From the NCBI GenBank assembly GCA_944393745.1, contig CALYBD010000006.1:1-64000 (forward strand): a stretch of 64,000 bases of DNA. The letters run 5' to 3'. Below the pieces are notes generated by a model. That model was given only the letters and a program-made list of their open reading frames with translations. It did not search any database and was not told the DNA's origin. The stretch comes from an uncultured Alphaproteobacteria bacterium. GTDB lineage: Bacteria > Pseudomonadota > Alphaproteobacteria > CAAGCB01 > CAG-977. Positions 39,569 through 49,273 of this stretch are shown here, piece by piece (the stretch's first letter is position 1; every line of letters begins with the position of its first letter). The position numbers and the translations under genes are program-made.

Positions 39569-41992
39569 CTATGCTACTTCAAGATATTTTTCGACAAATC
39601 CTTCCGGACCGTACTCTTTCATCAGCTGTTCCGCCAGCAAAACGTGTTTTCGCCCGGAAGAATAAAGTTTCAAAAACGGTCCCAATCCGCTTAAATTCAC
39701 ATCAAGTATAACAGATTCGCCGACGGCCGGTCGCGCAACCAAAATAGCGTATTTTAATTCTTTAAACGCACGGCCGAAAACAAAATCGCGTTCATGCGGT
39801 GTCAAACGCCAGTTTTCATAATCTTCTTCCATGCCTTGCGGGTTACGGAAAAAAATCACCGTCTGACACTGACCGCGAATCACTTCGCCCATTCCCAGCG
39901 AATCCACAATATTCGGTTGTTGGAACGCGCACAAATAAGCCTGACGTTTCTTACGACCTTCCTGCAAACCGATCACAAACTGATCGCGGAACATCGGGTG
40001 TTTCAACATCGGCGCGGTTTCATCGATCATAATCAAACTGGGATCGCCCGTATCGCCGGAAACACTGTGAATACGCTGCATAATATAACTGATAACCGCC
40101 GGAGCCAAAATTTCATCTTCAAAAATATGCGTAAAGTCAAATGCAATAAAACGTGCCGTCATGTCCAGAGTATCATTCGGCGAATTAAAGATCAGCCCGT
40201 ATTGCTGATCATTGACCCAACGGAACAATTCGCGGCGCATGGCTCCTGTCGGTGAAAAACAGCTTTTATGCAGATTTTTCAACGTCCTTTCTTCGGGACG
40301 CAGATAATCAAATGCCGTTGTAACCGCGCGGGCAATTTCTTTTTCGGAAACGGCATCGTCAACCATTGTGATCGCCTTTAACCAACGACGCAAAAAGGCT
40401 CTGTTTTCAGGTGTGTCGCGACAGGAAAAAGGATTCATGGACGTTGAATCTTTATCACCGTCAAAATTAACGTAAGCCCCCTGAATCGCCCGGCAGAAAA
40501 CTTCCACACCTCTGTGACGGTCAAAAAAGTAAACGCGCAGATCACTGTGACGCATGGCCTGACCGGCCAGAAAAGCCAGTAATGTCGTTTTACCTTGACC
40601 GGTCGACCCCAGCAAAATACAGTGAGCCACGGCATTTGCGGCAGCCGTTACGTGGAACTGCCAACGATATGCCGTTCCGCTGATTGTTTTGAAAATCGTA
40701 ATCGGCCCGGGGCCCCAGTCGCTGCTGGCGTTGCCTTCCGGCGCTTTTTCCAGGTTGATTGCCGTCGCAACGGCACGCGACAGATATGTATATGTTCGGG
40801 GATAAATATCATATGTCGGGAACTGAGCAAAGAAAGACGCCTGCGCAATCCAACCTTCACGCACGGGCGTAACACCATATAAACGGCACAACCGTTCCAC
40901 TTCCATCTGTCCGAATTCAATTTCATCTTTTGTCATGCCGAAAATAAACAACGTCATGGAATAATGGCACAGTGTCTGCGTATCGCTGTCTGCCGAATCG
41001 ATTAATTCAATGGCTTCATCATACTGATCAAGCGTTGAACCTGAAAAACTGGTCACTCTGGTCATGCGTTTTTGCTGCATTAAAAGAGCCAACGCCTGAA
41101 GTTTCGGAATCGGCGTTACCGTATGCAGCATTGTGACTTCGACATTGATGGACAAAAGATCCGAAACCATCTGTTCGTCCATATAATCACCGGAGCTGCG
41201 AATCCCCATGACGATCCCGAACATTTCATAATCCCCTTTAAAAAAGCGGATCAGTCCTTCATCACCGGTAAAGTGGATATAATCTGCCGTCAGCATAGAT
41301 TTTAATTCGGCGCCTTCCAAAGAACCGATTCGGGGACGCGGCATGGTCACCGGGCTGCACAAGCGGGCAAAAAAAGTAAACGGGCTTTGATCCAGGTCGC
41401 TTTCCTTTGTTTCAAACAGCTGCACCGGTTCATACATATCTAAAATCGATGTCAACGCCTGCGCTGCCTGCGTTAAATCACGGTCATGATTTTTACGTTC
41501 TTTAACGGATAAAACGACATAATGTTTATTTCTGAAAACACGGCTCAGATTTTCTGTCCATTGTTCGGCAATTGCCGCCAGAATAGGATTTTCATGGCGC
41601 ACTTCCTCTCCTAACGGAATCATTTCCCGAATGGTTAAAACGCGAACAGTTACATTCAAATCGCCCATAGCGTCAATGAAGCTTTTACGGGCTTCCAGCA
41701 TATTTGCACGCAATTCGGGCTGGATCATGGCGACATCAGCGCCCCTGACGGAAAAAACACGCACCAAAGAACCGTCATGACATTCAATGGTCGTTCCGTC
41801 ATCTTTTAAACGTTCAAACGGCAAAAAATCACTGACCTGAGTTTCCTGCGGTTTGGGCAGAATTAATTCCCCCAATTTCGTTGCCAACAGCCCCGCGAAA
41901 GCAGCCGCGGAAACGATTCCCAGGATACTGACCAGAACTTCACCTGTTCCCAGGCTTTGAATAAAAATGGAAAAAATACTTTCAGGGGGCAA
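39569..41992 (-). CDS. virB4: VirB4-family T4SS/conjugation ATPase
   Basis: Large pilus-assembly ATPase (807 aa). In type IV secretion VirB4 extracts VirB2 pilin from the inner membrane and powers substrate transfer. It has an N-terminal hydrophobic segment (residues 16-36), the CagE/TrbE-type middle region, Walker A GSTGQGKTTLL near residue 462 and Walker B SLIMIDETAPML near 650. I chose the TTG start at 41992 because AAAGGA lies seven bases upstream and it overlaps the VirB3 stop by 11 bases; the frame's earlier ATG at 42088 would lie deep inside virB3. Distinguishing VirB4 from TraC-type is not attempted. Confidence 0.92.
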   Translation of the reverse strand: MPPESIFSIFIQSLGTGEVLVSILGIVSAAAFAGLLATKLGELILPKPQETQVSDFLPFERLKDDGTTIECHDGSLVRVFSVRGADVAMIQPELRANMLEARKSFIDAMGDLNVTVRVLTIREMIPLGEEVRHENPILAAIAEQWTENLSRVFRNKHYVVLSVKERKNHDRDLTQAAQALTSILDMYEPVQLFETKESDLDQSPFTFFARLCSPVTMPRPRIGSLEGAELKSMLTADYIHFTGDEGLIRFFKGDYEMFGIVMGIRSSGDYMDEQMVSDLLSINVEVTMLHTVTPIPKLQALALLMQQKRMTRVTSFSGSTLDQYDEAIELIDSADSDTQTLCHYSMTLFIFGMTKDEIEFGQMEVERLCRLYGVTPVREGWIAQASFFAQFPTYDIYPRTYTYLSRAVATAINLEKAPEGNASSDWGPGPITIFKTISGTAYRWQFHVTAAANAVAHCILLGSTGQGKTTLLAFLAGQAMRHSDLRVYFFDRHRGVEVFCRAIQGAYVNFDGDKDSTSMNPFSCRDTPENRAFLRRWLKAITMVDDAVSEKEIARAVTTAFDYLRPEERTLKNLHKSCFSPTGAMRRELFRWVNDQQYGLIFNSPNDTLDMTARFIAFDFTHIFEDEILAPAVISYIMQRIHSVSGDTGDPSLIMIDETAPMLKHPMFRDQFVIGLQEGRKKRQAYLCAFQQPNIVDSLGMGEVIRGQCQTVIFFRNPQGMEEDYENWRLTPHERDFVFGRAFKELKYAILVARPAVGESVILDVNLSGLGPFLKLYSSGRKHVLLAEQLMKEYGPEGFVEKYLEVA

Positions 41993-42272
41993 GTTTAGTT
42001 CCTTTACTTTTATAAATATTTTTAGAACCGCCGGACATCGGCCCGAAAGCCCGTACCATCGCAGATAAGTGCGGTTCACGGGAACCATAAATAATCAAAA
42101 TGATATGAGCAATGACAATCGGAATAACAGATACCAAAGGATTCATATCGTATACGCCCATTCCTATAAACATAAAAGGAAACTGTATCATCAGATTTAC
42201 CAATGCCGGCAGAAACGGTGCCCAAAAAATTCTGGGCGGCATAGCTACTGCTTTTAAAATCGGTTCCCGCAT
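41982..42272 (-). CDS. virB3: VirB3-like inner-membrane protein
   Basis: A 96-aa membrane protein with an N-terminal polar segment, two closely spaced hydrophobic helices (IFWAPFLPALVNLMIQFPFM, then VSVIPIVIAHIILIIYG) and a basic tail, the typical VirB3/TrbD topology. Its position directly before VirB4 and after a VirB2-like pilin is the canonical order. Assignment rests on size, topology and context. Confidence 0.85.
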   Translation of the reverse strand: MREPILKAVAMPPRIFWAPFLPALVNLMIQFPFMFIGMGVYDMNPLVSVIPIVIAHIILIIYGSREPHLSAMVRAFGPMSGGSKNIYKSKGTKLAP

Positions 42273-42376
42273 TTTTCTTTCCTTGTTTTCATTGAGCAGA
42301 GTAACAAAAAAAAATAAACAAACTCTTTCTATATATGATTATATGGATTGGAAAAACAAAAATAAAGAGTTCTCAA

Positions 42377-42409
42377 CAAAAAAATTGCCGCAGCGTACTG
42401 CGGCAATTT
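42377..42409 (-). terminator. Attenuator/terminator between virB2 and virB3
   Basis: A perfect 12-bp stem (AAATTGCCGCAG / CTGCGGCAATTT, loop of four) is followed on the minus strand by seven T, 22 bases past the virB2 stop. It would end most virB2 transcripts and lower virB3-virB4 expression. Confidence 0.88.
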
Positions 42410-42431
42410 GTTTTTTTTATATAAACAACTC

Positions 42432-42737
42432 TTAGAAAGAATCGTTGTAGCCTGCGTCCGAGGTGTTCGTGAAGTACGTAACAATCTTAGCTGCAATTGC
42501 CAGAATGAACAAACCAAAGGCCAAAGCACCACACCATTTCCAGTTTACTTTACCGAAAACAGCACCGACAGCCATACCGACCAGACCGAAACCGCCTAAA
42601 ACGAAAACAACCGTTTTAACGTTATTAAACAGTTCCACACCCTTTGAGGTAACGGTTCCGAATGCATCACCTCCGGCTGCTGAAGCTTCCGGACAAACGG
42701 CGAATAACATAGCTAATGCTAAATATAACAGTTTCAT
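42432..42737 (-). CDS. virB2: VirB2/TrbC-like pilin
   Basis: A 101-aa precursor: signal peptide to about residue 20 (EASAA), short loop, then two hydrophobic helices (VVFVLGGFGLVGMAVGAVFG and WCGALAFGLFILAIAAKIVT) joined by a short polar loop KVNWK, as in VirB2 major pilins. AAGGAG precedes the start. It is first in the VirB2-B3-B4 unit and followed by a terminator, typical of a pilin made in excess. No type IV prepilin motif is present. Confidence 0.88.
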   Translation of the reverse strand: MKLLYLALAMLFAVCPEASAAGGDAFGTVTSKGVELFNNVKTVVFVLGGFGLVGMAVGAVFGKVNWKWCGALAFGLFILAIAAKIVTYFTNTSDAGYNDSF

Positions 42738-43046
42738 TTCAGTTCTCCTTGTTTTAAGGTTAAATGTCCTTCATACCCTCAGAATATGAAAAACCGCCGA
42801 CGATGTCTACAACAAAAAAAAACTTCCAAAAAACGCGTAACCCATTGATATATATATTATATTTCAAAAAATTACACTCAGGTCAAAAAATTGTCACGAA
42901 TTTGAAATATTTAGAACCACTGCCCCTTGCAAAGATTTTTTTACTAATATATCGGAAAATCAACAGAAATTTACTGATAGTTAACAACTTTGCAGATAAA
43001 CTTTGAAAAATATATTTGTATTCTGTCAATCCGATAAAGTAAAAAA
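42738..43046. other. AT-rich divergent intergenic region
   Basis: This 309-base AT-rich spacer separates the minus-strand virB2 unit from the plus-strand OmpA-like gene. It holds the virB2 promoter at 42781-42809. Toward the plus-strand gene I see only AT-rich stretches (TATATATATTATAT near 42848) and no confident promoter or ribosome binding site. Confidence 0.6.
42781..42809 (-). promoter_or_regulatory. Putative virB2 promoter
   Basis: On the minus strand TAGACA (42809-42804) and TATTCT (42786-42781) are spaced by 17 bases, 44 bases before the virB2 start. Confidence 0.5.
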
Positions 43047-45446
43047 ATGCCTGTTTCTCAGAAAAATTTAAAACACCAGGAAGAAAAACAAGATACCGTT
43101 TTGAAAAAAAATTATCCGGTATCCGTCGGTACTGTCGTTTTCTTGGTGTTCAGCTTTCTCTTAATCGTCGGATTTTGTAAATTTTCATTTTATGTGTTGA
43201 AAAATCATCGCAGTGCCGTTGACCGTGATGTTTTGGTAAAAACATACGTTGATGTCCAACCTTATTCCGGCCGCAGAACTGAAAAATCATCTTATATTGT
43301 ATTAAGGAATCAGGATAAAACCGCGCCGGCACCTTTTTTCGTCAGGCCGAAACTGCCGGAAGACAACAAAAAAACAAAAACGGATTCTTCGCTTTTTGAA
43401 CCGGCACCGCAACCTGTTTTGGCTGCCGCAGCCCAAAAACCGGCCGTTTTAACCCCGACAGCAAAAACCGTCAAGCGGCCGCCCGTTATCCGAACAGCTG
43501 CCGCCGTTATTCCCGACGCTTCGAAACAAAATAAAGAAAAAGAATCAGCCGTGGCAAACGCCTTGACCGAAGATGTTCCTTTGGATCACCTGATGACTTC
43601 CGGATTGACACTTTTGGCCAAATCCGATGAATCGATCATGGCTTCTGAATTTTTGTTGCAGGAAGATCCGGAAGAAGCGCCGAAAACCGAAAAGCCGGAA
43701 CAACAACGAAAACCCCTGACAACGGCCGTTATTGATCAAGGCAAATCCAAATCTGTCACCGTACGACAAAAACCGAAATCCGAAGAAAAGAAAAAGCTAC
43801 CGGCGAAAAAAGCAGAAAAAAAGAAACAATCGCTACCTCAAACGCGCTGGGTTGACATTGCGCAGTTACGCCGTCAGCTGTCCGTACAGACAGAAATAAA
43901 AAAGAATGATATAAAAAAAGATGACATTCGGAAAAAGAATGCAGCCCTTTTGGAAATGAACGATTCCCGACAAACGGCTTCTTTAAACACGCAAATCACT
44001 TCAGACGTAGCGCCGCAAACCGCGCCAAGCGCCGTTTTACAGAAGGAAAACGATAAAAAAACCGAAAAACAAAAAGCACCGGAATCACAGCCCATTTCCC
44101 AAAAAGCGGATTCTTTGCAACAAAACGCCGTTCAGACAGCCGTTGTACAGGATATTCCGTTTGCCGGAACGGCAGAAACGCCGCAGACGGCAAAATCCGT
44201 AAAAGAGACTTCATTCCTGGCCGGTGATTCTCCCAGCCTGTGGAAAATTGCCAAAGCCCGGGGAAAACCCAAAAACACCCTTGCCCCCAAACACGAGGAA
44301 ACAGAAACAAAAGAAGCGACTGGAGAAACGGCCGGCGAAAAAACAGAAAAAGTTTCTGAAACGGCCTCTGTCAACAACAAGCCCATGATCATATACCGCG
44401 ACGGAGAGGTATCGGCCGTTATTCAAAATGAGCCTCAAAAATCGCTGAACTGGTTGGATCGTCAGCAAGCCGCCGTATGGACAAGCATGTCGCAATCCGA
44501 TACGCCGTCCGTATGGTCACCGGCCGCAGATGCGACAGGGGCCGCAGATCGGGCCAAAGCATTCCGAGTTGCAGAAGAACAAACAACAACACCGCAAAAG
44601 ACAGAAAACGCGCCGGCTTCTACGCCAACAGGAGAAGCCCCGCAGGACAATGTCATTAATTCACAGCCGGTGCGTATTGTCGGAGAAGAACAAAAACCAC
44701 AGGCAAAGACAGATCCTCTTTTGTTGCCTTTAGGAGCTCCGGCACCGTCGACAACCTCACCGGCAACGCCGGCGGCAGCTCCCGTCATTGCGGCGGGACC
44801 GCCTCCCAAAGTCAACCCGGGCGGTTTATCCGCGGCCCTGTCTTCGCCGACAAAAACAGAAACCGAAGAAAAGAAAGATAATGACAACGGATTGGTAGAT
44901 AAGTTGTTTTCTTTCTTTGGAAAAGCGGAAACGGATTCTTTGCCCAATATCGGTTCCGGAACGCCTGCGGATTCATCAGAAAAAGATAAAAATAAAGATA
45001 AAAAGAACGCCTCAAAAATCGGAAAACAAAAAACTGACGGCACAACGGCCTTGCGTCCCTCGGAAAGACCGGCGACACAACAGACTGACAGACAAATCGT
45101 ACCGACAGAGCTGCGTTTGACCTTTAAACCGGGCAGTTCCGAAATGTCGGCTCAATCCGTTAAATGGGTCAAAGCTTTCGGTCAACGGGCCAAAAAAGAC
45201 ATTCAAAATGCCGTTGAAGTCCGTATGAGCAATATTGATCCGGATCTGCAGGAAGAACGTTTTGCGCTGATTCACAGCACGTTAACCGGTGTCGGTATGG
45301 AAGACGTGCAGGTCATTCCCGTTTTAACAGACCGCACGCCGCATACCATTGTTTTAAGAATGATTGTCCTGCCCGAAGAAGGATATACGGAATACACCAC
45401 GGAAGCCGGCGGAATAAAAGAACGCTTGTACTACAAGAAATGGTGA
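43047..45446 (+). CDS. Membrane-anchored protein with long disordered linker and OmpA-like C-terminus
   Basis: A 799-aa protein: N-terminal cytoplasmic segment, one membrane helix at about 26-48 (VGTVVFLVFSFLLIVGFCKF), then about 630 residues rich in Lys, Ala, Pro, Thr, Glu and Gln, likely disordered, and a C-terminal domain (about 690-785). That domain reads LRLTFKPGSSEMSAQSVKWV through PHTIVLRMIVLP and follows the OmpA/MotB peptidoglycan-binding fold pattern, though the usual NxxLSxxRA motif is degraded. It could bridge the inner membrane and the cell wall. It is divergent from virB2 and upstream of the pil-type genes. No family is assigned. Confidence 0.75.
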   Translation: MPVSQKNLKHQEEKQDTVLKKNYPVSVGTVVFLVFSFLLIVGFCKFSFYVLKNHRSAVDRDVLVKTYVDVQPYSGRRTEKSSYIVLRNQDKTAPAPFFVRPKLPEDNKKTKTDSSLFEPAPQPVLAAAAQKPAVLTPTAKTVKRPPVIRTAAAVIPDASKQNKEKESAVANALTEDVPLDHLMTSGLTLLAKSDESIMASEFLLQEDPEEAPKTEKPEQQRKPLTTAVIDQGKSKSVTVRQKPKSEEKKKLPAKKAEKKKQSLPQTRWVDIAQLRRQLSVQTEIKKNDIKKDDIRKKNAALLEMNDSRQTASLNTQITSDVAPQTAPSAVLQKENDKKTEKQKAPESQPISQKADSLQQNAVQTAVVQDIPFAGTAETPQTAKSVKETSFLAGDSPSLWKIAKARGKPKNTLAPKHEETETKEATGETAGEKTEKVSETASVNNKPMIIYRDGEVSAVIQNEPQKSLNWLDRQQAAVWTSMSQSDTPSVWSPAADATGAADRAKAFRVAEEQTTTPQKTENAPASTPTGEAPQDNVINSQPVRIVGEEQKPQAKTDPLLLPLGAPAPSTTSPATPAAAPVIAAGPPPKVNPGGLSAALSSPTKTETEEKKDNDNGLVDKLFSFFGKAETDSLPNIGSGTPADSSEKDKNKDKKNASKIGKQKTDGTTALRPSERPATQQTDRQIVPTELRLTFKPGSSEMSAQSVKWVKAFGQRAKKDIQNAVEVRMSNIDPDLQEERFALIHSTLTGVGMEDVQVIPVLTDRTPHTIVLRMIVLPEEGYTEYTTEAGGIKERLYYKKW

Positions 45447-45613
45447 TTTTCCGCCCGGATTGAAAAATCCGCAAAAAGCTGCTATTTTTTATACGGGTCA
45501 CGAAAAAACAAACACTGTATACGGTTTTTGTTTTTATAAAGGATTTTTTAAATAATTTAATGCTTTAATTATAATCCTAAAGAAGCGTTTTGATTCAATT
45601 TTTGGAGATTGTT

Positions 45614-46303
45614 ATGGCGTATCCATATAAAAAAATCAGTATATTCAGCCTGTTAACGACTGTTTTTTTACTGAACGGGTGCACTCAGCTGATTGAAAGT
45701 GATCCGGCGTGGCCCGGTGTTTCCGCCGGCACTGTTTCTTCGGCTCCTGATTTTACGGCACCAGTCGGCGGCGGACAGTTCGGACAAAGAACGCCCCCCG
45801 ATGTTTTGCAAAACACCTATGGATATCGCGGTGAAGATTTGGCCGCAACAGCGCCGAGTGCCGTCGGCACAAACGGTTTATACAGCTATGACAGCTCAAA
45901 AGAAACAACCTTAAACGCCGACACGTTAAACAATGCTCAAAAAAGTACTGCGGAAACGCAGGAAAGCAACGCTTCATCTTCCGCTGCCGACAATTCGGGT
46001 CAGACCGGCAGTGAAGAATTATATGATCCGGCAGATCCGGTTGAAGACTGGTTGGCGACAGAAGGGTCTTCCGTTCGTTCTTTGTTAACAGAATGGGGGG
46101 ATAAAGCCGGCTGGCGTGTTGTATGGAGCACCGACCGCGAATATATCCTGGAAGCAGGTGCCATGTTCCGCGGACGGTTCATGGACGTTGCTTCGGCTTT
46201 GATTCGTTCGTTTGCCCGTGCAAGACCGGCGCCGTGGGCCACGTTTTATAAAGGAAACCGCGTATTGGTAGTGACGACTCAGGAGGACGAAAATGCGGAC
46301 TAA
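45614..46303 (+). CDS. PilL/TcpQ-like lipoprotein
   Basis: A 229-aa lipoprotein with lipobox LNGC. The middle is Ser/Thr/Ala-rich. The C-terminal 85 residues (VEDWLATEGSSVRSLLTEWG, then WRVVWSTDREY and FRGRFMDVASALIRSF) match the TcpQ C-terminal domain that docks type IVb pilus secretins and is found in R64 PilL. The start at 45614 has GGAG six bases upstream. It overlaps the secretin gene by 11 bases. It would sit in the outer membrane as the secretin pilotin or partner. Confidence 0.85.
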   Translation: MAYPYKKISIFSLLTTVFLLNGCTQLIESDPAWPGVSAGTVSSAPDFTAPVGGGQFGQRTPPDVLQNTYGYRGEDLAATAPSAVGTNGLYSYDSSKETTLNADTLNNAQKSTAETQESNASSSAADNSGQTGSEELYDPADPVEDWLATEGSSVRSLLTEWGDKAGWRVVWSTDREYILEAGAMFRGRFMDVASALIRSFARARPAPWATFYKGNRVLVVTTQEDENAD

Positions 46304-47876
46304 ACAGTTATTCTTTATTTTCAGCGCCTGCCTGATCGGGCTGACTTCCTGTTCGCTCTATCGTTCCACGTTAAAAGAAACCGATCGATTGATTGATAAA
46401 ATCGAAGGAACGCTGGAACGTCCTTTCACCCCGACCGACCAATATAAATTAGATACAATCGCCGTCAAAGACGATATCTGGCTGGGCAATCAAAGCGTTC
46501 GCGTCAACGAAGGCGATCCGTTGCCGGCACGTTTTGAAACAGATGACGGCATTACTTTGGTTTCCACAACCCCTGTTTCTTTGTTGCAGATTTCCGAACA
46601 AATTACTTCACTGACGGGAATTACCGTCCGCGTTGACGATATGATTTTAAATGAAGTTCGGGACGCCACACAGGCAGAAGCAAGCGATGTTCAAATCGGC
46701 GGTATTTCCAATAATACCAGTACAGAATTGTTTATGCCGGCTTATTCGGGGAAATTAAGCGGATTGCTGGATCAGATCGTTTCCCGTTTCGCCCTGTGGT
46801 GGAGGTATAAAAACGGCGTTATTACTTTCTATAAGATGGAAACGCGCGTTTTCACGATTTACGCCTTACCCGTTACTTCGTCCATGAATGCGAATATCGC
46901 CGGAACGTCATCGGGTGAAAGCGGCGGTTCGACGTCGGCGTCCATGGATTCTTCCATTGAACTGGATTTCTGGACTCAGTTGGAAGAAGCCGTTTCCGCC
47001 ATGCTGCCCGAAGGTGCCACGCTGAATATTATTCCGACAAACGGAACAATGACTGTCACCGCGCCGCCGTTTACATTGCAGCGTATTTCTCAGTACGTCA
47101 ACAGCATGAATGAAAAACTGGCGCGTCAGGTGGCGATTTCCGTTAAAGTGCTGAACGTTACGCTGAGCAACAGCCAGCAAATGACGTTAAACGTAAAATC
47201 GGTTTTGAATTTCTTGAATGAAAAACTGAAATTTAACCTGAATTCCAGCTCTCCGACGGTTGAAAATGTCAGCAGTGACCTGAGCATGACGTTAATTCCC
47301 GGGGATAAACACATCGGACAGACCGACTTGATTATTCAGGCCTTAAACGCCCAAGGAACAACGTCTTTGATGACCAGCGCATCCATTACGACCATGAACA
47401 ACAGAATCGCGCCGATTCAGGTTTCAACGGACGAATCTTACGTCGAAAAAATTGAAACAACCATGAACACCGACACGACGTCTACGTCCATTACACCGGC
47501 AAAAATCAACTATGGTTTCACCATGGAGGTTCTGCCGCGTATTTTGGATCACGGCCGGTTATTGATGATGTTTACAATGACTTTAACCGAACTGGAAGAA
47601 ATGGGTGTGGCAACCGGCGGCGGAGAAGATTCTCAGACTCAAGTACAACTGCCGAAAATCAGAACACGCGGCTTTGTTCAGGAAGTCGCCATGATGTCGG
47701 GATCGACCCTGATGTTGACGGGATTTGAACAGGTTCAGACGTCAACAGGAAACGACAAACAGCTTTTTTCCGTAAACAACAATGCAGACAAAAACCGCAA
47801 CATCATGGTTATTCTGCTGACGCCGGAAGTTTTGATTTCTCCGCTTTCACCGGAGACAAGAATGCTGAACGTATAA
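46293..47876 (+). CDS. pilN: Type IVb pilus secretin PilN family
   Basis: Outer-membrane secretin lipoprotein (527 aa; lipobox LTSC), equal in size to R64 PilN/TcpC-type proteins. N-domains (ISEQITSLTGITVRVDDMIL, then a STN-like LSGLLDQIVSRFALWWRYK) are followed by the C-terminal secretin domain from about residue 255, with the PKIRTRGFVQEVAMMSGSTL strand region and MVILLTPEV at the end. It would form the gated outer-membrane channel of the pilus-like machine. Confidence 0.93.
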   Translation: MRTKQLFFIFSACLIGLTSCSLYRSTLKETDRLIDKIEGTLERPFTPTDQYKLDTIAVKDDIWLGNQSVRVNEGDPLPARFETDDGITLVSTTPVSLLQISEQITSLTGITVRVDDMILNEVRDATQAEASDVQIGGISNNTSTELFMPAYSGKLSGLLDQIVSRFALWWRYKNGVITFYKMETRVFTIYALPVTSSMNANIAGTSSGESGGSTSASMDSSIELDFWTQLEEAVSAMLPEGATLNIIPTNGTMTVTAPPFTLQRISQYVNSMNEKLARQVAISVKVLNVTLSNSQQMTLNVKSVLNFLNEKLKFNLNSSSPTVENVSSDLSMTLIPGDKHIGQTDLIIQALNAQGTTSLMTSASITTMNNRIAPIQVSTDESYVEKIETTMNTDTTSTSITPAKINYGFTMEVLPRILDHGRLLMMFTMTLTELEEMGVATGGGEDSQTQVQLPKIRTRGFVQEVAMMSGSTLMLTGFEQVQTSTGNDKQLFSVNNNADKNRNIMVILLTPEVLISPLSPETRMLNV

Positions 47877-47890
47877 CGGGATAATTGACA

Positions 47891-49273
47891 ATGGCCGCAG
47901 ATGATGAAGAACTGACCCTGGACGATCTGGAGGAAGATACCGACAGTGAAGTCACCTTTGAAGAAGGGGGCGAAGAGGAAGAAAATGCCGAACCGTCCTG
48001 GGGTCCGACGATTGTCGTAAACGACACGACATATGCCGTCACGCTGTTTTGGCAGCCATTGCAGGACACAAACGATCCTTATCCGGAAGTCCAGGAAACC
48101 GTTGACAACTTTATGGAAGGCGCCGATCTGTTCTGCCTGCGTCAGGGGACATCGCCGCAATACGGTATCGGCAATTCGACCGAAGGACATAAAGCAGGCA
48201 TGCCGTCTGCGGCAGCGGCCATTGCCGAAGTATTTCAGGACAAACCGTCTTCCGTTGCCGTCTTTGAAGTAGATGAAGGCTGGTGGTTTATTGCCATCAG
48301 AAACGACCTGATTCTGTCTGAAGAAGATATGCTGTATTTAAACGAAGAAGACGCCAAAAGAGCTTTTTACGCCATGATGGCCGTTCCGGACTGGGGACGG
48401 AAAATCGCGCCGGCTTCTTGGGAAATAGAAGGTACGGAAGAAGTTGATCTGTGGGATATCTTAAAAGAACCCGGCGGATCAAAACTGATGCACATCAATA
48501 AAAATCAGCGTCAAAAAATGAAGCTGATTACAATCGGTGCGGGCGTTGTTCTTTTGTTTATTGTTTATAAACTGCTTTCCGGCCTGTTTTCTTCCGACGA
48601 AAAACCCATAATCCGACCATTGGCACCGATGAAGCCTTTATTTGAGGAAGAAGCCCCCAAACAAAAAGCTGTCGTTGTCCACCCCTGGGAAAAACTGGTC
48701 GTTACCGAAGATCTGTTGAATCGCTGTCAGGCGGCGGCATGGCAGATAAAAACCATGGTTATTCCGGGCTGGAGTCTGGGGACTATTTCCTGTTCGGCTT
48801 CGGGACTATCCACAACATGGTCAATGCAGTGGGGACATTTAGGGTGGCTGAAACGCGCTTTTGAAGAATACAATACGCGCGGATTGGATTTTCTGATTGA
48901 TAATTCCGGAAGAACCGCCATCGTCAGTCTGTCGATCGGCGATGTTGCGATTCATTCTCAGACACCTAAAATGATGATTTTCGAATCGCGCGAAGAATTA
49001 AATAATATTTTCCAAGCGATTAATCAGACCATCACCATGTCAGAGGTAAGACCGCAAATAACAACGCAGACATCTGCAGACGGATTGGGACTGGACGTAA
49101 AACAAACGTTCGTTTATCCGCGTTTGAATTTTTCTTTTTCTTCTGATTTGCCGATGGAAGAATGGATAACTTTGTTTAATAAATTTCCGGCCTTGGAAAT
49201 AATGCGGTTGAATTACGATCCGAACAGCAACATCTGGACTTATGAGGGACAAATCTATGAACCAATTCCTTAA
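47891..49273 (+). CDS. pilO: Type IVb pilus protein PilO family
   Basis: Inner-membrane assembly protein (460 aa). An acidic N-terminal tail and a cytoplasmic actin-like/PilM-like region (LFWQPLQDTNDPYPEVQETV) precede a single membrane helix at about 209-232 (LITIGAGVVLLFIVYKLL) and a periplasmic domain, the layout of R64 PilO. The start at 47891 gives MAADDEELT; an upstream TTG at 47885 is in frame. It overlaps pilP by 17 bases. Confidence 0.87.
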   Translation: MAADDEELTLDDLEEDTDSEVTFEEGGEEEENAEPSWGPTIVVNDTTYAVTLFWQPLQDTNDPYPEVQETVDNFMEGADLFCLRQGTSPQYGIGNSTEGHKAGMPSAAAAIAEVFQDKPSSVAVFEVDEGWWFIAIRNDLILSEEDMLYLNEEDAKRAFYAMMAVPDWGRKIAPASWEIEGTEEVDLWDILKEPGGSKLMHINKNQRQKMKLITIGAGVVLLFIVYKLLSGLFSSDEKPIIRPLAPMKPLFEEEAPKQKAVVVHPWEKLVVTEDLLNRCQAAAWQIKTMVIPGWSLGTISCSASGLSTTWSMQWGHLGWLKRAFEEYNTRGLDFLIDNSGRTAIVSLSIGDVAIHSQTPKMMIFESREELNNIFQAINQTITMSEVRPQITTQTSADGLGLDVKQTFVYPRLNFSFSSDLPMEEWITLFNKFPALEIMRLNYDPNSNIWTYEGQIYEPIP

